DNA of 64,000 nucleotides, taken from positions 124,001 to 188,000 of the forward strand of contig NZ_NJDE01000004.1 of assembly GCF_002205895.1 (NCBI RefSeq), read 5' to 3'. The notes beneath the pieces were generated by a model. That model had not been told where the DNA came from, ran no database searches, and was given only the letters and a program-made list of their open reading frames with translations. The DNA is from Saccharibacillus sp. O23 (GTDB lineage Bacteria; Bacillota; Bacilli; Paenibacillales; Paenibacillaceae). A program made the position numbers and the translations under genes. The stretch's first letter is position 1; every line of letters starts with the position of its first letter. Below, piece by piece: positions 16,107 through 24,596 of this stretch.

Positions 16107-16739
16107 CTAATACATGAACCGCTGCCGGAAACGCAAACGATCGAACGCTTCAACCGACTCCTGCGGCACTTTTTTGCCGACCCGCACCATCAGACAGTTG
16201 GCCGGATGGCTGCAGATCTCCGGATCGTCCGTCGCGAACCAGACCATGTCCACGTTCTTCATCAGGTCTTCCATCATCTTGCGGTAATCCCAGACGCTGA
16301 GCTTCGTGCTCTCCAGATCCCAATGCCAATAATATTCCGTCGTGAATACGATGACGTTGTCGAGCTGCCCGCCGCGAAACGCGATCTCGAGCAGTTTTTT
16401 GCTGATCCCTCGGCCTCTGTAATCGTTTGCAACTTCGATCGCGCCGAGTTCGACCAGATCGTCCATCTTCCCTTCCGACCAGCGTTCGTACTCGTCGGGA
16501 TAATGGAACGTCACGTAACCGACCACGATATCGCCCGAAGTCGCCGCCACGATCCGTCCTTCCGGCAGCTCCGCGATTTCGACCAGAGCTTCGTGCTGTT
16601 CGTTCGGACGGCGAAAAGCGTCGAGCTGCGGATGCAGCGTCATCTTTTTCAACCGCTCCGGCGGAATCGGCCCTTGTACGACCAACGGTTCTTCCGAGCT
16701 TCCGATCGTGTTTTCGCAGAAAAGTTTGATATGCTCCAT
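16107..16739 (-). CDS. acuA: AcuA, protein acetyltransferase acting on AcsA
   Basis: A 210-residue GNAT acetyltransferase of the same length as B. subtilis AcuA, which inactivates AcsA by acetylating its active-site lysine. The acetyl-CoA-binding motif is visible as GAIEVANDYRGRGISKKLL, and a Trp/Tyr-rich segment EYYWHWDLE and the C-terminal VGKKVP are typical of AcuA. The ATG at 16739 follows AAAGGAGG; the longer reading to 16883 has no ribosome binding site. A TATGAT box at 16838-16833 is a possible -10. It is transcribed away from acsA with a tautomerase gene lying between them. Confidence 0.9.
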   Translation of the reverse strand: MEHIKLFCENTIGSSEEPLVVQGPIPPERLKKMTLHPQLDAFRRPNEQHEALVEIAELPEGRIVAATSGDIVVGYVTFHYPDEYERWSEGKMDDLVELGAIEVANDYRGRGISKKLLEIAFRGGQLDNVIVFTTEYYWHWDLESTKLSVWDYRKMMEDLMKNVDMVWFATDDPEICSHPANCLMVRVGKKVPQESVEAFDRLRFRQRFMY

Positions 16740-16876
16740 GCGGCCTCCTTTCGCCCGGACGGCAAACGTCGAACCGGACTCTCCGCAACCGTAAGGCGGA
16801 TCGGCGCCCGGCTTATTCCTTATTCTGGTTTTATCATAGCGTGTTTGCTTCGCGAACGCCATCTCCGCCGCAAAGG

Positions 16877-16905
16877 ATGACAACGCGGGCGCAAGCGGCT
16901 ATACT
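16877..16905 (+). promoter_or_regulatory. Promoter of the tautomerase gene
   Basis: ATGACA (16877-16882), a 17-base spacer and TATACT (16900-16905) form a near-consensus sigma-A promoter. A 12-bp perfect palindrome CTCGTATACGAG (16904-16915) overlaps the start region and could be an operator. Confidence 0.6.
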
Positions 16906-16979
16906 CGTATACGAGAAATCAAGCAAAACTTGCAAGCAAAAGACCAGCCGAGACGAGAAGAGAAAGGTGAGCGGAGAAT

Positions 16980-17369
16980 ATGGGACAAGTAAAGATTTAC
17001 GGCGTCGGGGAAATATTGAACGCCAACAAAAAAAGGCTGTCGGAGATCGTGCATTCGTGCATGACGGACGCGCTGAAGCTGCCTGCCGAGAAAAAGTTTC
17101 ATCGCTTTTTCCCGATGGACCGCGAAGATTTCGTGTTTCCGGACGATCGTTCCGAAGCTTACACGATTATCGAGATCAGCCTGTTCGAAGGACGTTCCGC
17201 GGAAAGCAAAAAGAAATTGATCGAACTGCTGTTCAAGCGCGCGTCCGAAGACTTGGGTCTGCACCCGAACGATCTGGAGATCGCGATCTTCGAGACCCCC
17301 GCATCCGACTGGGGCATACGCGGCGTGCCGGGCGACGAATTGAAGCTGAATTACCGCGTCAACGTGTAA
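16980..17369 (+). CDS. Tautomerase-family protein
   Basis: A 129-residue protein of the Tautomerase_2 / YusQ-like group, which shares the 4-oxalocrotonate tautomerase fold. The segment TIIEISLFEGRSAESKKKLI is the hallmark of the second beta-alpha-beta unit, and FETPASDWGIRG follows near the C-terminus. In classical tautomerases Pro1 is catalytic; this protein starts MGQVK, so the active site must differ or be provided internally. It is inserted between the divergent acuA and acsA genes, an arrangement not found in B. subtilis. A role in acetate metabolism is only suggested by position. Confidence 0.85.
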   Translation: MGQVKIYGVGEILNANKKRLSEIVHSCMTDALKLPAEKKFHRFFPMDREDFVFPDDRSEAYTIIEISLFEGRSAESKKKLIELLFKRASEDLGLHPNDLEIAIFETPASDWGIRGVPGDELKLNYRVNV

Positions 17370-17370
17370 A

Positions 17371-17398
17371 TTTATTTTGCCTGCGATTGTGTTATAAT
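17371..17398 (+). promoter_or_regulatory. acsA promoter with extended -10
   Basis: TGT followed by a perfect TATAAT (17393-17398) makes an extended -10 element; the -35 (TTTATT at 17371-17376) is weak. Transcription would start near 17405, giving a leader of about 190 bases. Confidence 0.6.
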
Positions 17399-17512
17399 AC
17401 AGAAAATTCGATGCATGCCCGGAAACGTTAGGGAACCGAGATCTGCGCCGTTCTTCGCTTCGGAGATCGGCGCGCTCTTGCGCATCGCGGCTTTATCGTT
17501 TACCGTTTTACT

Positions 17513-17525
17513 TGTAAGCGCTACA
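17513..17525 (+). promoter_or_regulatory. cre-like site in the acsA leader
   Basis: TGTAAGCGCTACA is a palindromic cre-type sequence one base shorter than the usual 14-mer. It sits about 110 bases downstream of the predicted start, a roadblock position. CcpA control of acsA is established in B. subtilis. Confidence 0.5.
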
Positions 17526-17591
17526 TTTGTAAGGATTGTAAGAAAGCTTGCTTGGCAGCAACCCTTATTCTCTTGGCGACTGGAGGCTCTT

Positions 17592-19349
17592 ATGGAAAAG
17601 GACACGGTAGAAATCATTGGCGTCGAAACGCAAACGTCCAATCTGGGCGACTACGAAGAGGCCCGGCGCGCGTTCGATTGGGCGGACGAAGAGAAGCGTT
17701 TCAGTTGGCACGAGACGGGCCGGATCAATCTGGCGTACGAAGCGATCGACCGGCATGCGAAGGAAGGCTTGGGCGACAAAATCGCCCTGCATTACAGCGA
17801 CCCGCAGCGCAGCGAATCGTATACGTTCGAGCAATTGCGGCAGGAATCGAACCGGGCCGCCAACATGCTGCGAAGCCTCGGCATCGGCAAAGGCGACCGC
17901 GTGTTCATCTTCATGCCGCGCACGCCGGAACTGTATTTCGCCCTGCTCGGCATCATCAAGATCGGCGCGATCGCCGGTCCTCTGTTCGAAGCGTTCATGG
18001 AAACGGCCGTGCGAGACCGCCTGCAGGACAGCGGCGCGGTCGCGATCATCACCACGCCGAAGCTGGCCGAACGCGTGCCCGCGCACGAGCTGCCGGAGCT
18101 GAAGCATGTGATTCTGGTCGATTCGTCGACGACCGGCGAGACGGCCGAAGACCGCAGCATGCTGCCGGAAGATTCGCCTTTTGCCGACTTCAATAAGCTG
18201 ATGCGCGAAGCTTCGACGGAAGCCGAGATCGAATGGGTCGACCGCGAAGACGGACTGATCCTGCATTACACGTCGGGTTCGACCGGCAAACCCAAAGGCG
18301 TCTACCATGTGCACGGCGCGATGGTGCAGCATGCTTATACCGGAAGGATCGTGCTCGATCTGCGTCCGGACGACGTCTATTGGTGCACGGCCGACCCCGG
18401 TTGGGTAACGGGAACTTCGTACGGCATCTTCGCTCCGTGGCTGAACGGCGTCACCAACGTGATCCGCGGCGGCCGTTTCAGTCCGCAGGATTGGTACGAG
18501 ACGCTTCAGCGCTATAAAGTCACGGTCTGGTACAGCGCGCCGACCGCTTTCCGCATGCTGATGGGCGCGGGCGACGAAGCCGTCAAAGATTACGACCTGT
18601 CTTCGCTGCGCCATGTGCTGAGCGTCGGCGAACCGCTGAACCCCGAAGTCATCCGTTGGGGACACCGGGTCTATCAGCGGCGTATCCACGATACGTGGTG
18701 GATGACCGAGACGGGCGCGCAGCTCATCTGCAACTATCCGTCGATGGATATCCGGCCGGGTTCGATGGGCAAACCGATTCCGGGCGTCGAAGCGGCGATC
18801 ATCGACGATCAAGGCAAGGTACTGCCGCCGCTGCGGATGGGCAATCTGGCGATCCGTACGCCGTGGCCGTCCATGATGCGCAAGATCTGGAACAACCCCG
18901 CCAAGTTCGAAGAATACACGCGGATCGAAGGTTGGTATATCTCCGGCGACTCCGCTTATATGGACGAAGACGGCTATTTCTGGTTCCAAGGCCGGATCGA
19001 CGACGTCATCAATACGTCCGGCGAGCGCGTCGGCCCGTTCGAAGTGGAGAGCAAACTGGTCGAGCATCCGGCCGTGGCCGAAGCCGGCGTGATCGGCAAG
19101 CCCGATCCGGTGCGCGGCGAAGTGATCAAAGCGTTCATTTCGCTGCGCGAAGGCTACGAAGCGACGGACGAACTCAAAGCGGAGATCACCAAGTTCGTCA
19201 AAGAAGGCTTGTCCGCCCATGCCGCCCCGCGCGAGATCGAATTCAAGGATAAACTGCCGAAGACCCGAAGCGGCAAGATCATGCGGCGCGTGCTGAAGGC
19301 TTGGGAACTTAAGCTTCCGGCCGGAGATTTGTCGACGATCGAAGATTGA
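17592..19349 (+). CDS. acsA: Acetyl-CoA synthetase
   Basis: A 585-residue ANL-family ligase that converts acetate, ATP and CoA to acetyl-CoA through acetyl-AMP. The P-loop-like motif YTSGSTGKPKG, the WWMTETG motif, YISGDSAYMDEDGYFWFQGR with the hinge Asp, and the C-terminal KTRSGKIMRR are all present. The Lys in GKI is 23 residues from the C-terminus, exactly as in B. subtilis AcsA Lys549, the residue acetylated by AcuA. TGGAGG before 17592 sets the start; a reading from 17415 would place the leader and cre site inside the protein. It ends at a strong terminator. Confidence 0.93.
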   Translation: MEKDTVEIIGVETQTSNLGDYEEARRAFDWADEEKRFSWHETGRINLAYEAIDRHAKEGLGDKIALHYSDPQRSESYTFEQLRQESNRAANMLRSLGIGKGDRVFIFMPRTPELYFALLGIIKIGAIAGPLFEAFMETAVRDRLQDSGAVAIITTPKLAERVPAHELPELKHVILVDSSTTGETAEDRSMLPEDSPFADFNKLMREASTEAEIEWVDREDGLILHYTSGSTGKPKGVYHVHGAMVQHAYTGRIVLDLRPDDVYWCTADPGWVTGTSYGIFAPWLNGVTNVIRGGRFSPQDWYETLQRYKVTVWYSAPTAFRMLMGAGDEAVKDYDLSSLRHVLSVGEPLNPEVIRWGHRVYQRRIHDTWWMTETGAQLICNYPSMDIRPGSMGKPIPGVEAAIIDDQGKVLPPLRMGNLAIRTPWPSMMRKIWNNPAKFEEYTRIEGWYISGDSAYMDEDGYFWFQGRIDDVINTSGERVGPFEVESKLVEHPAVAEAGVIGKPDPVRGEVIKAFISLREGYEATDELKAEITKFVKEGLSAHAAPREIEFKDKLPKTRSGKIMRRVLKAWELKLPAGDLSTIED

Positions 19350-19385
19350 CCGGAAAAGATCGCGGCGTCGCCCTATCATACATGA

Positions 19386-19430
19386 GAAACAGCCCGTTCT
19401 GCCGACCCGGCGGACGGGCTGTTTCGTTTG
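19386..19430 (+). terminator. acsA terminator
   Basis: GAAACAGCCCGT pairs with ACGGGCTGTTTC around a GC-rich loop, followed by GTTTG. Confidence 0.75.
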
Positions 19431-19573
19431 CATAACGGCATATTCGCGCGGTTCGACCCATCTTATCTGTTTCCGATATGGAATATGATTTTATTTTTTA
19501 CTTTTTATGTTTCTAAGAAAAACCTTTTGTTTATTAAAGCACTAAAATACATAGTTTCGGGAGGAATGTCCAA

Positions 19574-20167
19574 TTGAATAGGTTAGAAAAAAAGACGCTG
19601 CTGAGCCTCGTTACGGTCTCCTTGGCCCTGCCGCTGCTGCTTGCTCCGCTGCCGCCGGCCTTGTCCGTCGGAATCGCGCATGCGGCAGGCGAAGCTCCCG
19701 CTTCGCCCGACGATCCCGCCCGTAAACAGCTTCTGTACGAAATTTCGATATTCGAACGTGCGTCCGTCAGCATGTCTCCGTCTTCGATGTGGGGATCGTT
19801 AAGCGATGATTATCAAATGAAATATGCGGACCGGATCATCTCCGAGACGACCTCGATCGCGCAAAGCGCGAACTCCACGCCTTCGCAGTTGTCCCGCGCT
19901 CTCAAATACGTCCAGTTTTCCCTCGACGATTATATCGAAAAAGGCAACCCCGACACTTGGTACATCCTTCATAAAATACTCACCTATCTCTACATGCATT
20001 TCCCTGTAAGCGACGCGCCCGGCGGATATTCGCAAGCAAAACTCGATGTTTATATTCAGCAAAACGAAGCCCTTCTGGCCAGAGTCAATGCCGGGGAAAA
20101 CCGCGATGCCATTTTCAAGGAATATATCATCGGAGCCGAAGAATTTTACGCTCATCCGAATCCGTAG
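19574..20167 (+). CDS. Secreted hypothetical protein (197 aa)
   Basis: The N-terminus is a classical Sec signal peptide (KK, a hydrophobic core at about 9-30, then IAHAAG-E), with cleavage expected near residue 38. The mature part is an all-helical-looking acidic domain, with no recognised family. The start is a TTG, with GGAGG eight bases upstream. The region before it is A+T-rich. The next gene is also a secreted TTG-start protein of related helical appearance, 71 bases downstream, so the two probably form an operon whose products act outside the cell or at the wall. Confidence 0.65.
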   Translation: MNRLEKKTLLSLVTVSLALPLLLAPLPPALSVGIAHAAGEAPASPDDPARKQLLYEISIFERASVSMSPSSMWGSLSDDYQMKYADRIISETTSIAQSANSTPSQLSRALKYVQFSLDDYIEKGNPDTWYILHKILTYLYMHFPVSDAPGGYSQAKLDVYIQQNEALLARVNAGENRDAIFKEYIIGAEEFYAHPNP

Positions 20168-20188
20168 ACGAACAGACGAACAGACGAA
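20167..20188. repeat. Short tandem repeat, 8-bp unit
   Basis: GACGAACA occurs twice, followed by a third partial unit GACGAA, directly after the stop codon of the secreted protein gene. Confidence 0.8.
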
Positions 20189-20238
20189 TCGCATGGTCTA
20201 CGCACCTTCGATTTTTATTCGATTAGGAGGGGAATTTA

Positions 20239-21303
20239 TTGAACGTTTCGGTCCGCAAAAAATCCGGCCGGTTGGCCGTTTCGCTGCTCGCCGTCCTGCT
20301 GCTTTTCGGCTCTCTCGCCGCCGCCGCGCCGCGAAGTCTTCCGTCCGTTTCCGCCGAATCTTCCGAGATTCGTCCGCCGTCCGGAATCGGATTGGACGAC
20401 GAGAACCGTTCGCTGCTGCTCAAGCAAGCCAGAGCCATGTATGCGTTCAACGAATTTTACAAAAACGGCTACGATTACGAACCTTATTATCCCGTATTCA
20501 AGCAGGACAGCCTCGACGCGTTCGACGCCGCCTTCGATCCGGCCGCGACCCGCGAAGAGCTGACGGCCGCTTTGCAGAAGTTCGACGGCTTCCCTTCGAT
20601 CGATTTGTATATCGGCAACGGGGATTACGGCATCGACGACACCTTGTTCGAAATGGAATTGCAGCTTCATCTGTATCTCGAATTCGGCAGCGAACCGGGA
20701 CAATGGAGCGAAGCGGATGCCGAATACGCCATGAACGAGATCGCGCTGATGCGGGATCGGATCTACGCGCTGACCGCCGATTCGCGTTGGGAGCCTGAGA
20801 CTTGGGAGATCTTCTGGAAATATCTCAACTTCAGAGCCGATCTCGAAGACCGCCGCAGCGGACGGAAAGAGATCTTCGCGCAGACGTTCCAATATCGGAC
20901 CGACGTGCTGAACCGCCTTACCGCCGGCACGCTGACAGAAGCGCAGACGGCCGGGTTCGACGATGCCGTTTCGCGCTTGGAGGCCGTGCTCGCGACTTCC
21001 GGCGATCAAGAGGCGGTCGTATCCGCGTTCGCGCAGGTCAAGTCCGCTTACGAGACGCTGCCGACCTCCGGCAATCCGCAGGCCGTTTTGGCCGCCGAGC
21101 TCGAAGCCGCGCGCAAACTGCTCGATCTGCCCAAAGGCATCCGTTCCGGCCAGTATCCGGCTTCCGCTTTCGGCGATCTGCGCCGGGCGATCAACGAAGC
21201 GAATCTGGTGGTGAAGCGCGGCAGCACGCCGAGCGAACTCGTGCAGGCTAGGAGCAAGCTGGCCGCGGCCGTCGCGGAATTCCATAGCCGGAAAAAGCCT
21301 TGA
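20239..21303 (+). CDS. Secreted protein with C-terminal FIVAR-like helical domain (354 aa)
   Basis: Residues 1-40 form a signal peptide (VSVRKKSGRLAVSLLAVLLLF, cleavage near VSAES). The C-terminal about 75 residues, AARKLLDLPKGIRSGQYPAS onward, follow the pattern of FIVAR/sugar-binding helical repeats common on Gram-positive extracellular enzymes. The middle is acidic and helical, with no enzymatic motif. The start is TTG, with AGGAGGGG at good spacing. It is the second gene after the 197-residue secreted protein. An extracellular carbohydrate or cell-wall role is plausible but unproved. Confidence 0.65.
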   Translation: MNVSVRKKSGRLAVSLLAVLLLFGSLAAAAPRSLPSVSAESSEIRPPSGIGLDDENRSLLLKQARAMYAFNEFYKNGYDYEPYYPVFKQDSLDAFDAAFDPAATREELTAALQKFDGFPSIDLYIGNGDYGIDDTLFEMELQLHLYLEFGSEPGQWSEADAEYAMNEIALMRDRIYALTADSRWEPETWEIFWKYLNFRADLEDRRSGRKEIFAQTFQYRTDVLNRLTAGTLTEAQTAGFDDAVSRLEAVLATSGDQEAVVSAFAQVKSAYETLPTSGNPQAVLAAELEAARKLLDLPKGIRSGQYPASAFGDLRRAINEANLVVKRGSTPSELVQARSKLAAAVAEFHSRKKP

Positions 21304-21348
21304 ATAGTTCGGCGGTTGCAAACGGATCTTCGCGCGGAATCGCCAAAC

Positions 21349-21385
21349 AAAGCCCGAACCCGCAGCTATGCGGATTCGGGCTTTT
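21349..21385. terminator. Terminator between convergent genes
   Basis: AAAGCCCGAA with CCGCA pairs to TGCGG with TCGGGCTTT, followed by TTTTC on the plus strand. On the minus strand TTTGTTT follows, so it may serve both genes. Confidence 0.75.
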
Positions 21386-21456
21386 CGTATGGTCGGCTGA
21401 CTTTCCTTTTCAGCGTAGATAAGTTTCTTTTTCCGCTTGCTGTCTCCGACAGAAAA

Positions 21457-22194
21457 TCAGTCCCGTTTGGCGAACTTCGACAGCAGCTTCAGCACTTCCA
21501 AGTACAGCCAGACCAGCGTCACCATCAAGCCGAATGCGCCGTACCATTCCATGAACTTCGGAGCGCCGGAGCGCGTGCCCTGCTCGATGAAGTCGAAATC
21601 CAGCAGCAGGTTCAGCGCCGCGATCACGACCACGAACAAACTGATGCCGATCCCGATCAGACCGGATTCGTGAATGAACGGCACGTTCACTCCGAAAAAG
21701 CCCAAGACGAAATCGAACAGATACACCAGCATGATCGACAGCGTCGCCATGATGATTCCGGTCCGGAATCCCGGCGTGACTTTCACGATTCTCGTCACGT
21801 AGAGCAGCAGCATCGCGAATAACGTCCCGACCGTGATCAGCACCGCGTTCAGCGCGATACCCGGATATTCCAGATCGAACGCCGCCGAGATCGCGCCGAG
21901 CGCCAGACCTTCGAAGATCGCGTACAGCGGAGCGGTAATAAACGCGATCTTCGGCACGAAACTCGTGACCAGCGCCGCGATCAATCCTAATACCACGCCC
22001 GCGATCATGATGCCGTACACGTCCTGCCCTTGATCGAACCGGTACCACGTATACGCCGCGCCTCCGATCAACAATAGCAGCAGGATAAACGTTTTATGCA
22101 CCGTGCCGCCGAGCGACATCGCTCCCGAACCGATCAGGTCTTCTCGCGCGCGGTCGAACATTTTTTTGCCGAATACCGGGTTTCTCGATTCCAT
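21457..22194 (-). CDS. Bax inhibitor-1 / YccA-type membrane protein
   Basis: A 245-residue integral membrane protein with seven or eight hydrophobic segments. FVPKIAFITAPLYAIFEGLALGAIS and the final YLEVLKLLSKFAKRD identify the Bax-inhibitor-1 / YccA / YbhL group. Bacterial relatives include the FtsH-interacting protein YccA and the pH-sensitive calcium-leak protein YetJ (BsYetJ). The start at 22194 is preferred over 22203 because GAGG then sits nine bases upstream. It is a single-gene unit. Calcium leak or protease modulation are both possible. Confidence 0.85.
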   Translation of the reverse strand: MESRNPVFGKKMFDRAREDLIGSGAMSLGGTVHKTFILLLLLIGGAAYTWYRFDQGQDVYGIMIAGVVLGLIAALVTSFVPKIAFITAPLYAIFEGLALGAISAAFDLEYPGIALNAVLITVGTLFAMLLLYVTRIVKVTPGFRTGIIMATLSIMLVYLFDFVLGFFGVNVPFIHESGLIGIGISLFVVVIAALNLLLDFDFIEQGTRSGAPKFMEWYGAFGLMVTLVWLYLEVLKLLSKFAKRD

Positions 22195-22291
22195 CTGTAC
22201 CATCCTCTTTTTCGTAATGAACAGCTGCCTTCTCTGTCTCCTTATACGTCAAAAGAAGCATAAGGTAACAGAACTTGGGCTTGAACTCGGC

Positions 22292-22331
22292 AAAAAAGCG
22301 CGGCAGCCGGGTTTTGCCCTTTCTGCCGCGC
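22292..22331 (-). terminator. Terminator of the MerR gene
   Basis: GCGCGGCAG pairs with CTGCCGCGC. On the reverse strand TTTTTT follows. Confidence 0.75.
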
Positions 22332-22380
22332 CGCTGTTTGTGCCCGAACGGCCTCGTCTGCGAAGACCGAACCGTCCGTC

Positions 22381-23139
22381 TTACCCTGCGAATCCGCGAT
22401 CCCGAGCATACACGCCCATCGCTTCGCTCATGAACTTCGCCAAGCCTTCGCCATATTTATCGATATTTTGCGTAAACCGTTCGTCCTGCGCGTACATCCG
22501 GCCGAGTCCGGCGAACGCTTCGTACGAATACGTGCCGAAATTGCGCAGGAAATCGTACCAGTCGCCGATCAGCGTCTGCGCTTTCGGCGAAGCCGGATCT
22601 TCGCGGCGCGCTTCGGCCAAAGCCTGCATCCGCCGATCCCATTCCTGCTGCAATTCCGCCTGAAGTTCGGGCGTTCCGGTTCGGCTTGCCAGCTTGCGCT
22701 TCGATTCGTCGATCGCGGCGTCGCCCCATCGTTCTCTCGCTTCCTGTTCGTACGGGTTATTCGTAAAATCGAGTCCTTCGAATCGTTGTTCGTTCGTCAT
22801 TTCGATCTCTCCTTTGGCATGCAAAAGACTTCGGTCGATATTGGCGATCATGCGGCGCGTATGTTCCATCTTCTCTTGCAGCATCCTCCGCTGAAGTTCC
22901 AGAGCTTCCAACCGGTCGAACTCGGGATGATCCAGCATCCGGCCGATCTCCTTGAGCGGAAATCCAAGCTCCCGGAAAAACAAAATCTGCTGAAGCCGTT
23001 CCAGATCGCGGTCGGCATACAGCCGATAGCCCGCTTTCGATACGGTTTCCGGTCTGAGCAGGCCGATTTCGTCGTAATGATGCAGCGTGCGGATACTGAC
23101 CCCCGCAAGCTTCGATGCTTCTTTGACTCTAAACCCCAA
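22381..23139 (-). CDS. MerR-family regulator with TipAS-like ligand domain
   Basis: A 252-residue activator. Residues about 2-70 are a MerR winged helix (VKEASKLAGVSIRTLHHYDEIGLL, GYRLYADRDLERLQQI), then a dimerisation coiled coil (about 75-115). The C-terminal part (about 125-250) has WGDAAIDESKRKL and the globin-like TipAS/antibiotic-binding pattern of TipA, Mta and SkgA. The start is a TTG at 23139 with AAGGAGG eight bases upstream; an ATG at 23184 would lie inside the promoter. The gene is preceded by its own MerR-type operator-promoter, so it should be autoregulated. The inducer may be a hydrophobic drug or peptide. Confidence 0.85.
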   Translation of the reverse strand: MGFRVKEASKLAGVSIRTLHHYDEIGLLRPETVSKAGYRLYADRDLERLQQILFFRELGFPLKEIGRMLDHPEFDRLEALELQRRMLQEKMEHTRRMIANIDRSLLHAKGEIEMTNEQRFEGLDFTNNPYEQEARERWGDAAIDESKRKLASRTGTPELQAELQQEWDRRMQALAEARREDPASPKAQTLIGDWYDFLRNFGTYSYEAFAGLGRMYAQDERFTQNIDKYGEGLAKFMSEAMGVYARDRGFAG

Positions 23140-23169
23140 GATCGTCTCCCTCCTTTCTGCTCTGCTTCG

Positions 23170-23200
23170 AGCATAAATCATCACGTAACGTGAGGGTCAA
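23170..23200 (-). promoter_or_regulatory. MerR-type promoter with 19-bp spacer
   Basis: On the reverse strand TTGACC (23200-23195) and TATGCT (23175-23170) are 19 bases apart. A TCACG-N3-CGTGA dyad (23181-23193) is centred in the spacer. This overlong spacer with a dyad is the hallmark of promoters activated by DNA untwisting by MerR proteins. Confidence 0.75.
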
Positions 23201-23230
23201 GCGCTTTTTCGTCGGAATTTTCGGTAACGC

Positions 23231-23274
23231 AAAAAGCTGTCCGTTCGCGCGGTACACTCGCGCGAACGGACAGC
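23231..23274 (-). terminator. Terminator of the endonuclease/exonuclease/phosphatase gene
   Basis: A perfect 16-bp stem (GCTGTCCGTTCGCGCG arm) with a 7-base loop is followed on the reverse strand by TTTTTGCG. It lies 170 bases past the stop at 23444. Confidence 0.8.
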
Positions 23275-23443
23275 CCGAAAATCGAAAAGCAGCGGGACGG
23301 CGGCAAGAACTGTCATGCGAAGCGGTTCGATCGGGTCGAAACGGCCGAACGGACACGTTTTTCGCTAAATCGCTGCTGCCCTTGCCGATCGCCTCTCCGT
23401 GTTCCGCGACCGCACGGCGGTCGCCGAATCGGCGCGGCGCCGG

Positions 23444-24280
23444 TTATCCCCGCGTAAGCTCGGCGATCAGCGGATAATGGTCGGACGGATATTTGCCGCC
23501 GAAGTCGCGGCGATCGATCTCCGCGCGGCGTACGCGAAGCGGCGCGGCCGCAAAGATATAATCGATCGGCTCGCCTTCGATTCCGCCTCGGAAATCGTGG
23601 AAGGTGCGTCCCGATTCGCCTTCCAGCTCGGTATACGCATCCTGCAAGTCCGGCACGGGCCCCTGCTCCGGCAGCTCGCCGCGCAGATAACGCAGCGGCG
23701 CGTCGGACGGTTCGCCGTTCATATCGCCCATCAATACGGCCGCGCTGTCCGGATGCTCCGCCGCATGCCGGAGCATCTTCGAAGCGACAAGCTTGGCTCC
23801 TTCGATCCGCGCGCGCTCGCCGATATGATCCAGATGAGTATTGTAGACGCGCAGTTCTTCGCCCGATTCCAGATCGCGGAAACGTCCCCATGTGCAGATC
23901 CGCGGATAATCGCTGTCCCAACCGAGCGAAGCGACCGCCTCCGGCGTTTCCGACAGCCAGAACTGTCCTTCTTCCACCACTTCGAACTGATCCTGCCGAT
24001 AGAAAATCGCGCAGTATTCGTCTTCGATTCCCCCGCGGCGGCCTTCGCCGATCCGGCCGTAATGCGGCAGGTCCGGCTGAAGTTCTTCCAACATCAGCAG
24101 ATAAGCTTCCTGTACCCCCACGATCGACGGCGCGTGAGCCGCGATGGTCTCCGCCGCCCACGGCGCGCGCTGCGCCCATTCGTTGCCGGCATCATATGCC
24201 GTATACGTCCGCAGATTAAAAGTCATGACTTTCAAGATTTGTTCGTTCCCCGACGATTCCGTTCCTGCCTGTCGACTCAT
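23444..24280 (-). CDS. Endonuclease/exonuclease/phosphatase family protein
   Basis: A 278-residue member of the EEP superfamily (DNase I / sphingomyelinase / Mg-dependent phosphodiesterase fold). Motifs in order are LKVMTFNLRT (metal-binding Asn), VGVQEA (Glu), NTHLDHIG (His), LMGDMNGEPSD (Asp-Asn) and the final SDHYPL (Asp-His). All catalytic residues are present. It lacks a signal peptide, so it acts in the cytoplasm. The substrate may be a nucleic acid, a phosphoinositide-like lipid or a small phosphodiester. The ATG follows a GGGGGG tract. It is a single-gene unit. Confidence 0.85.
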   Translation of the reverse strand: MSRQAGTESSGNEQILKVMTFNLRTYTAYDAGNEWAQRAPWAAETIAAHAPSIVGVQEAYLLMLEELQPDLPHYGRIGEGRRGGIEDEYCAIFYRQDQFEVVEEGQFWLSETPEAVASLGWDSDYPRICTWGRFRDLESGEELRVYNTHLDHIGERARIEGAKLVASKMLRHAAEHPDSAAVLMGDMNGEPSDAPLRYLRGELPEQGPVPDLQDAYTELEGESGRTFHDFRGGIEGEPIDYIFAAAPLRVRRAEIDRRDFGGKYPSDHYPLIAELTRG

Positions 24281-24348
24281 GTTTCCGTCCCCCCGAATAA
24301 TGGTTATCCAAATGATCGAAACGTTTCTACGATGTTATGATACCCCTT

Positions 24349-24546
24349 TCAATTCGTTTTGGCGAGTTTCTTTTTGCGCTTTTCCGAGCCGACCCATATA
24401 TAATAACTTGCCCAAAACAGTACTAGAAATACCGGCACAACCCAGCCGCGATAAGGGTTTGGAAGGAAGATCATCCCGAGTATCCCGAGCGGCAGCACGA
24501 TCGCGACCAAGATGCCCCATTTTTTCTTGTCCAAGTTTTCAGTCAT
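24349..24546 (-). CDS. Small two-helix membrane protein (65 aa)
   Basis: It has two hydrophobic segments (about 10-27 and about 34-52) with a basic C-terminal tail rich in Lys. It starts with AAGGAGG at ideal spacing, so translation is likely. No family is recognised. It stands alone, 68 bases downstream of nothing on its own strand and followed by the EEP gene, whose ATG lies 69 bases away, so the two could be co-transcribed. Confidence 0.65.
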   Translation of the reverse strand: MTENLDKKKWGILVAIVLPLGILGMIFLPNPYRGWVVPVFLVLFWASYYIWVGSEKRKKKLAKTN

Positions 24547-24596
24547 AGAAAAACCTCCTTCTTATTTCCATTTTAACTCATTCGGAATACGCACGC

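Noticed and set aside
17565-19433. A 622-codon open frame antisense to acsA
   Set aside because: Arg-rich mirror frame of a clearly functional gene; no recognisable domain.
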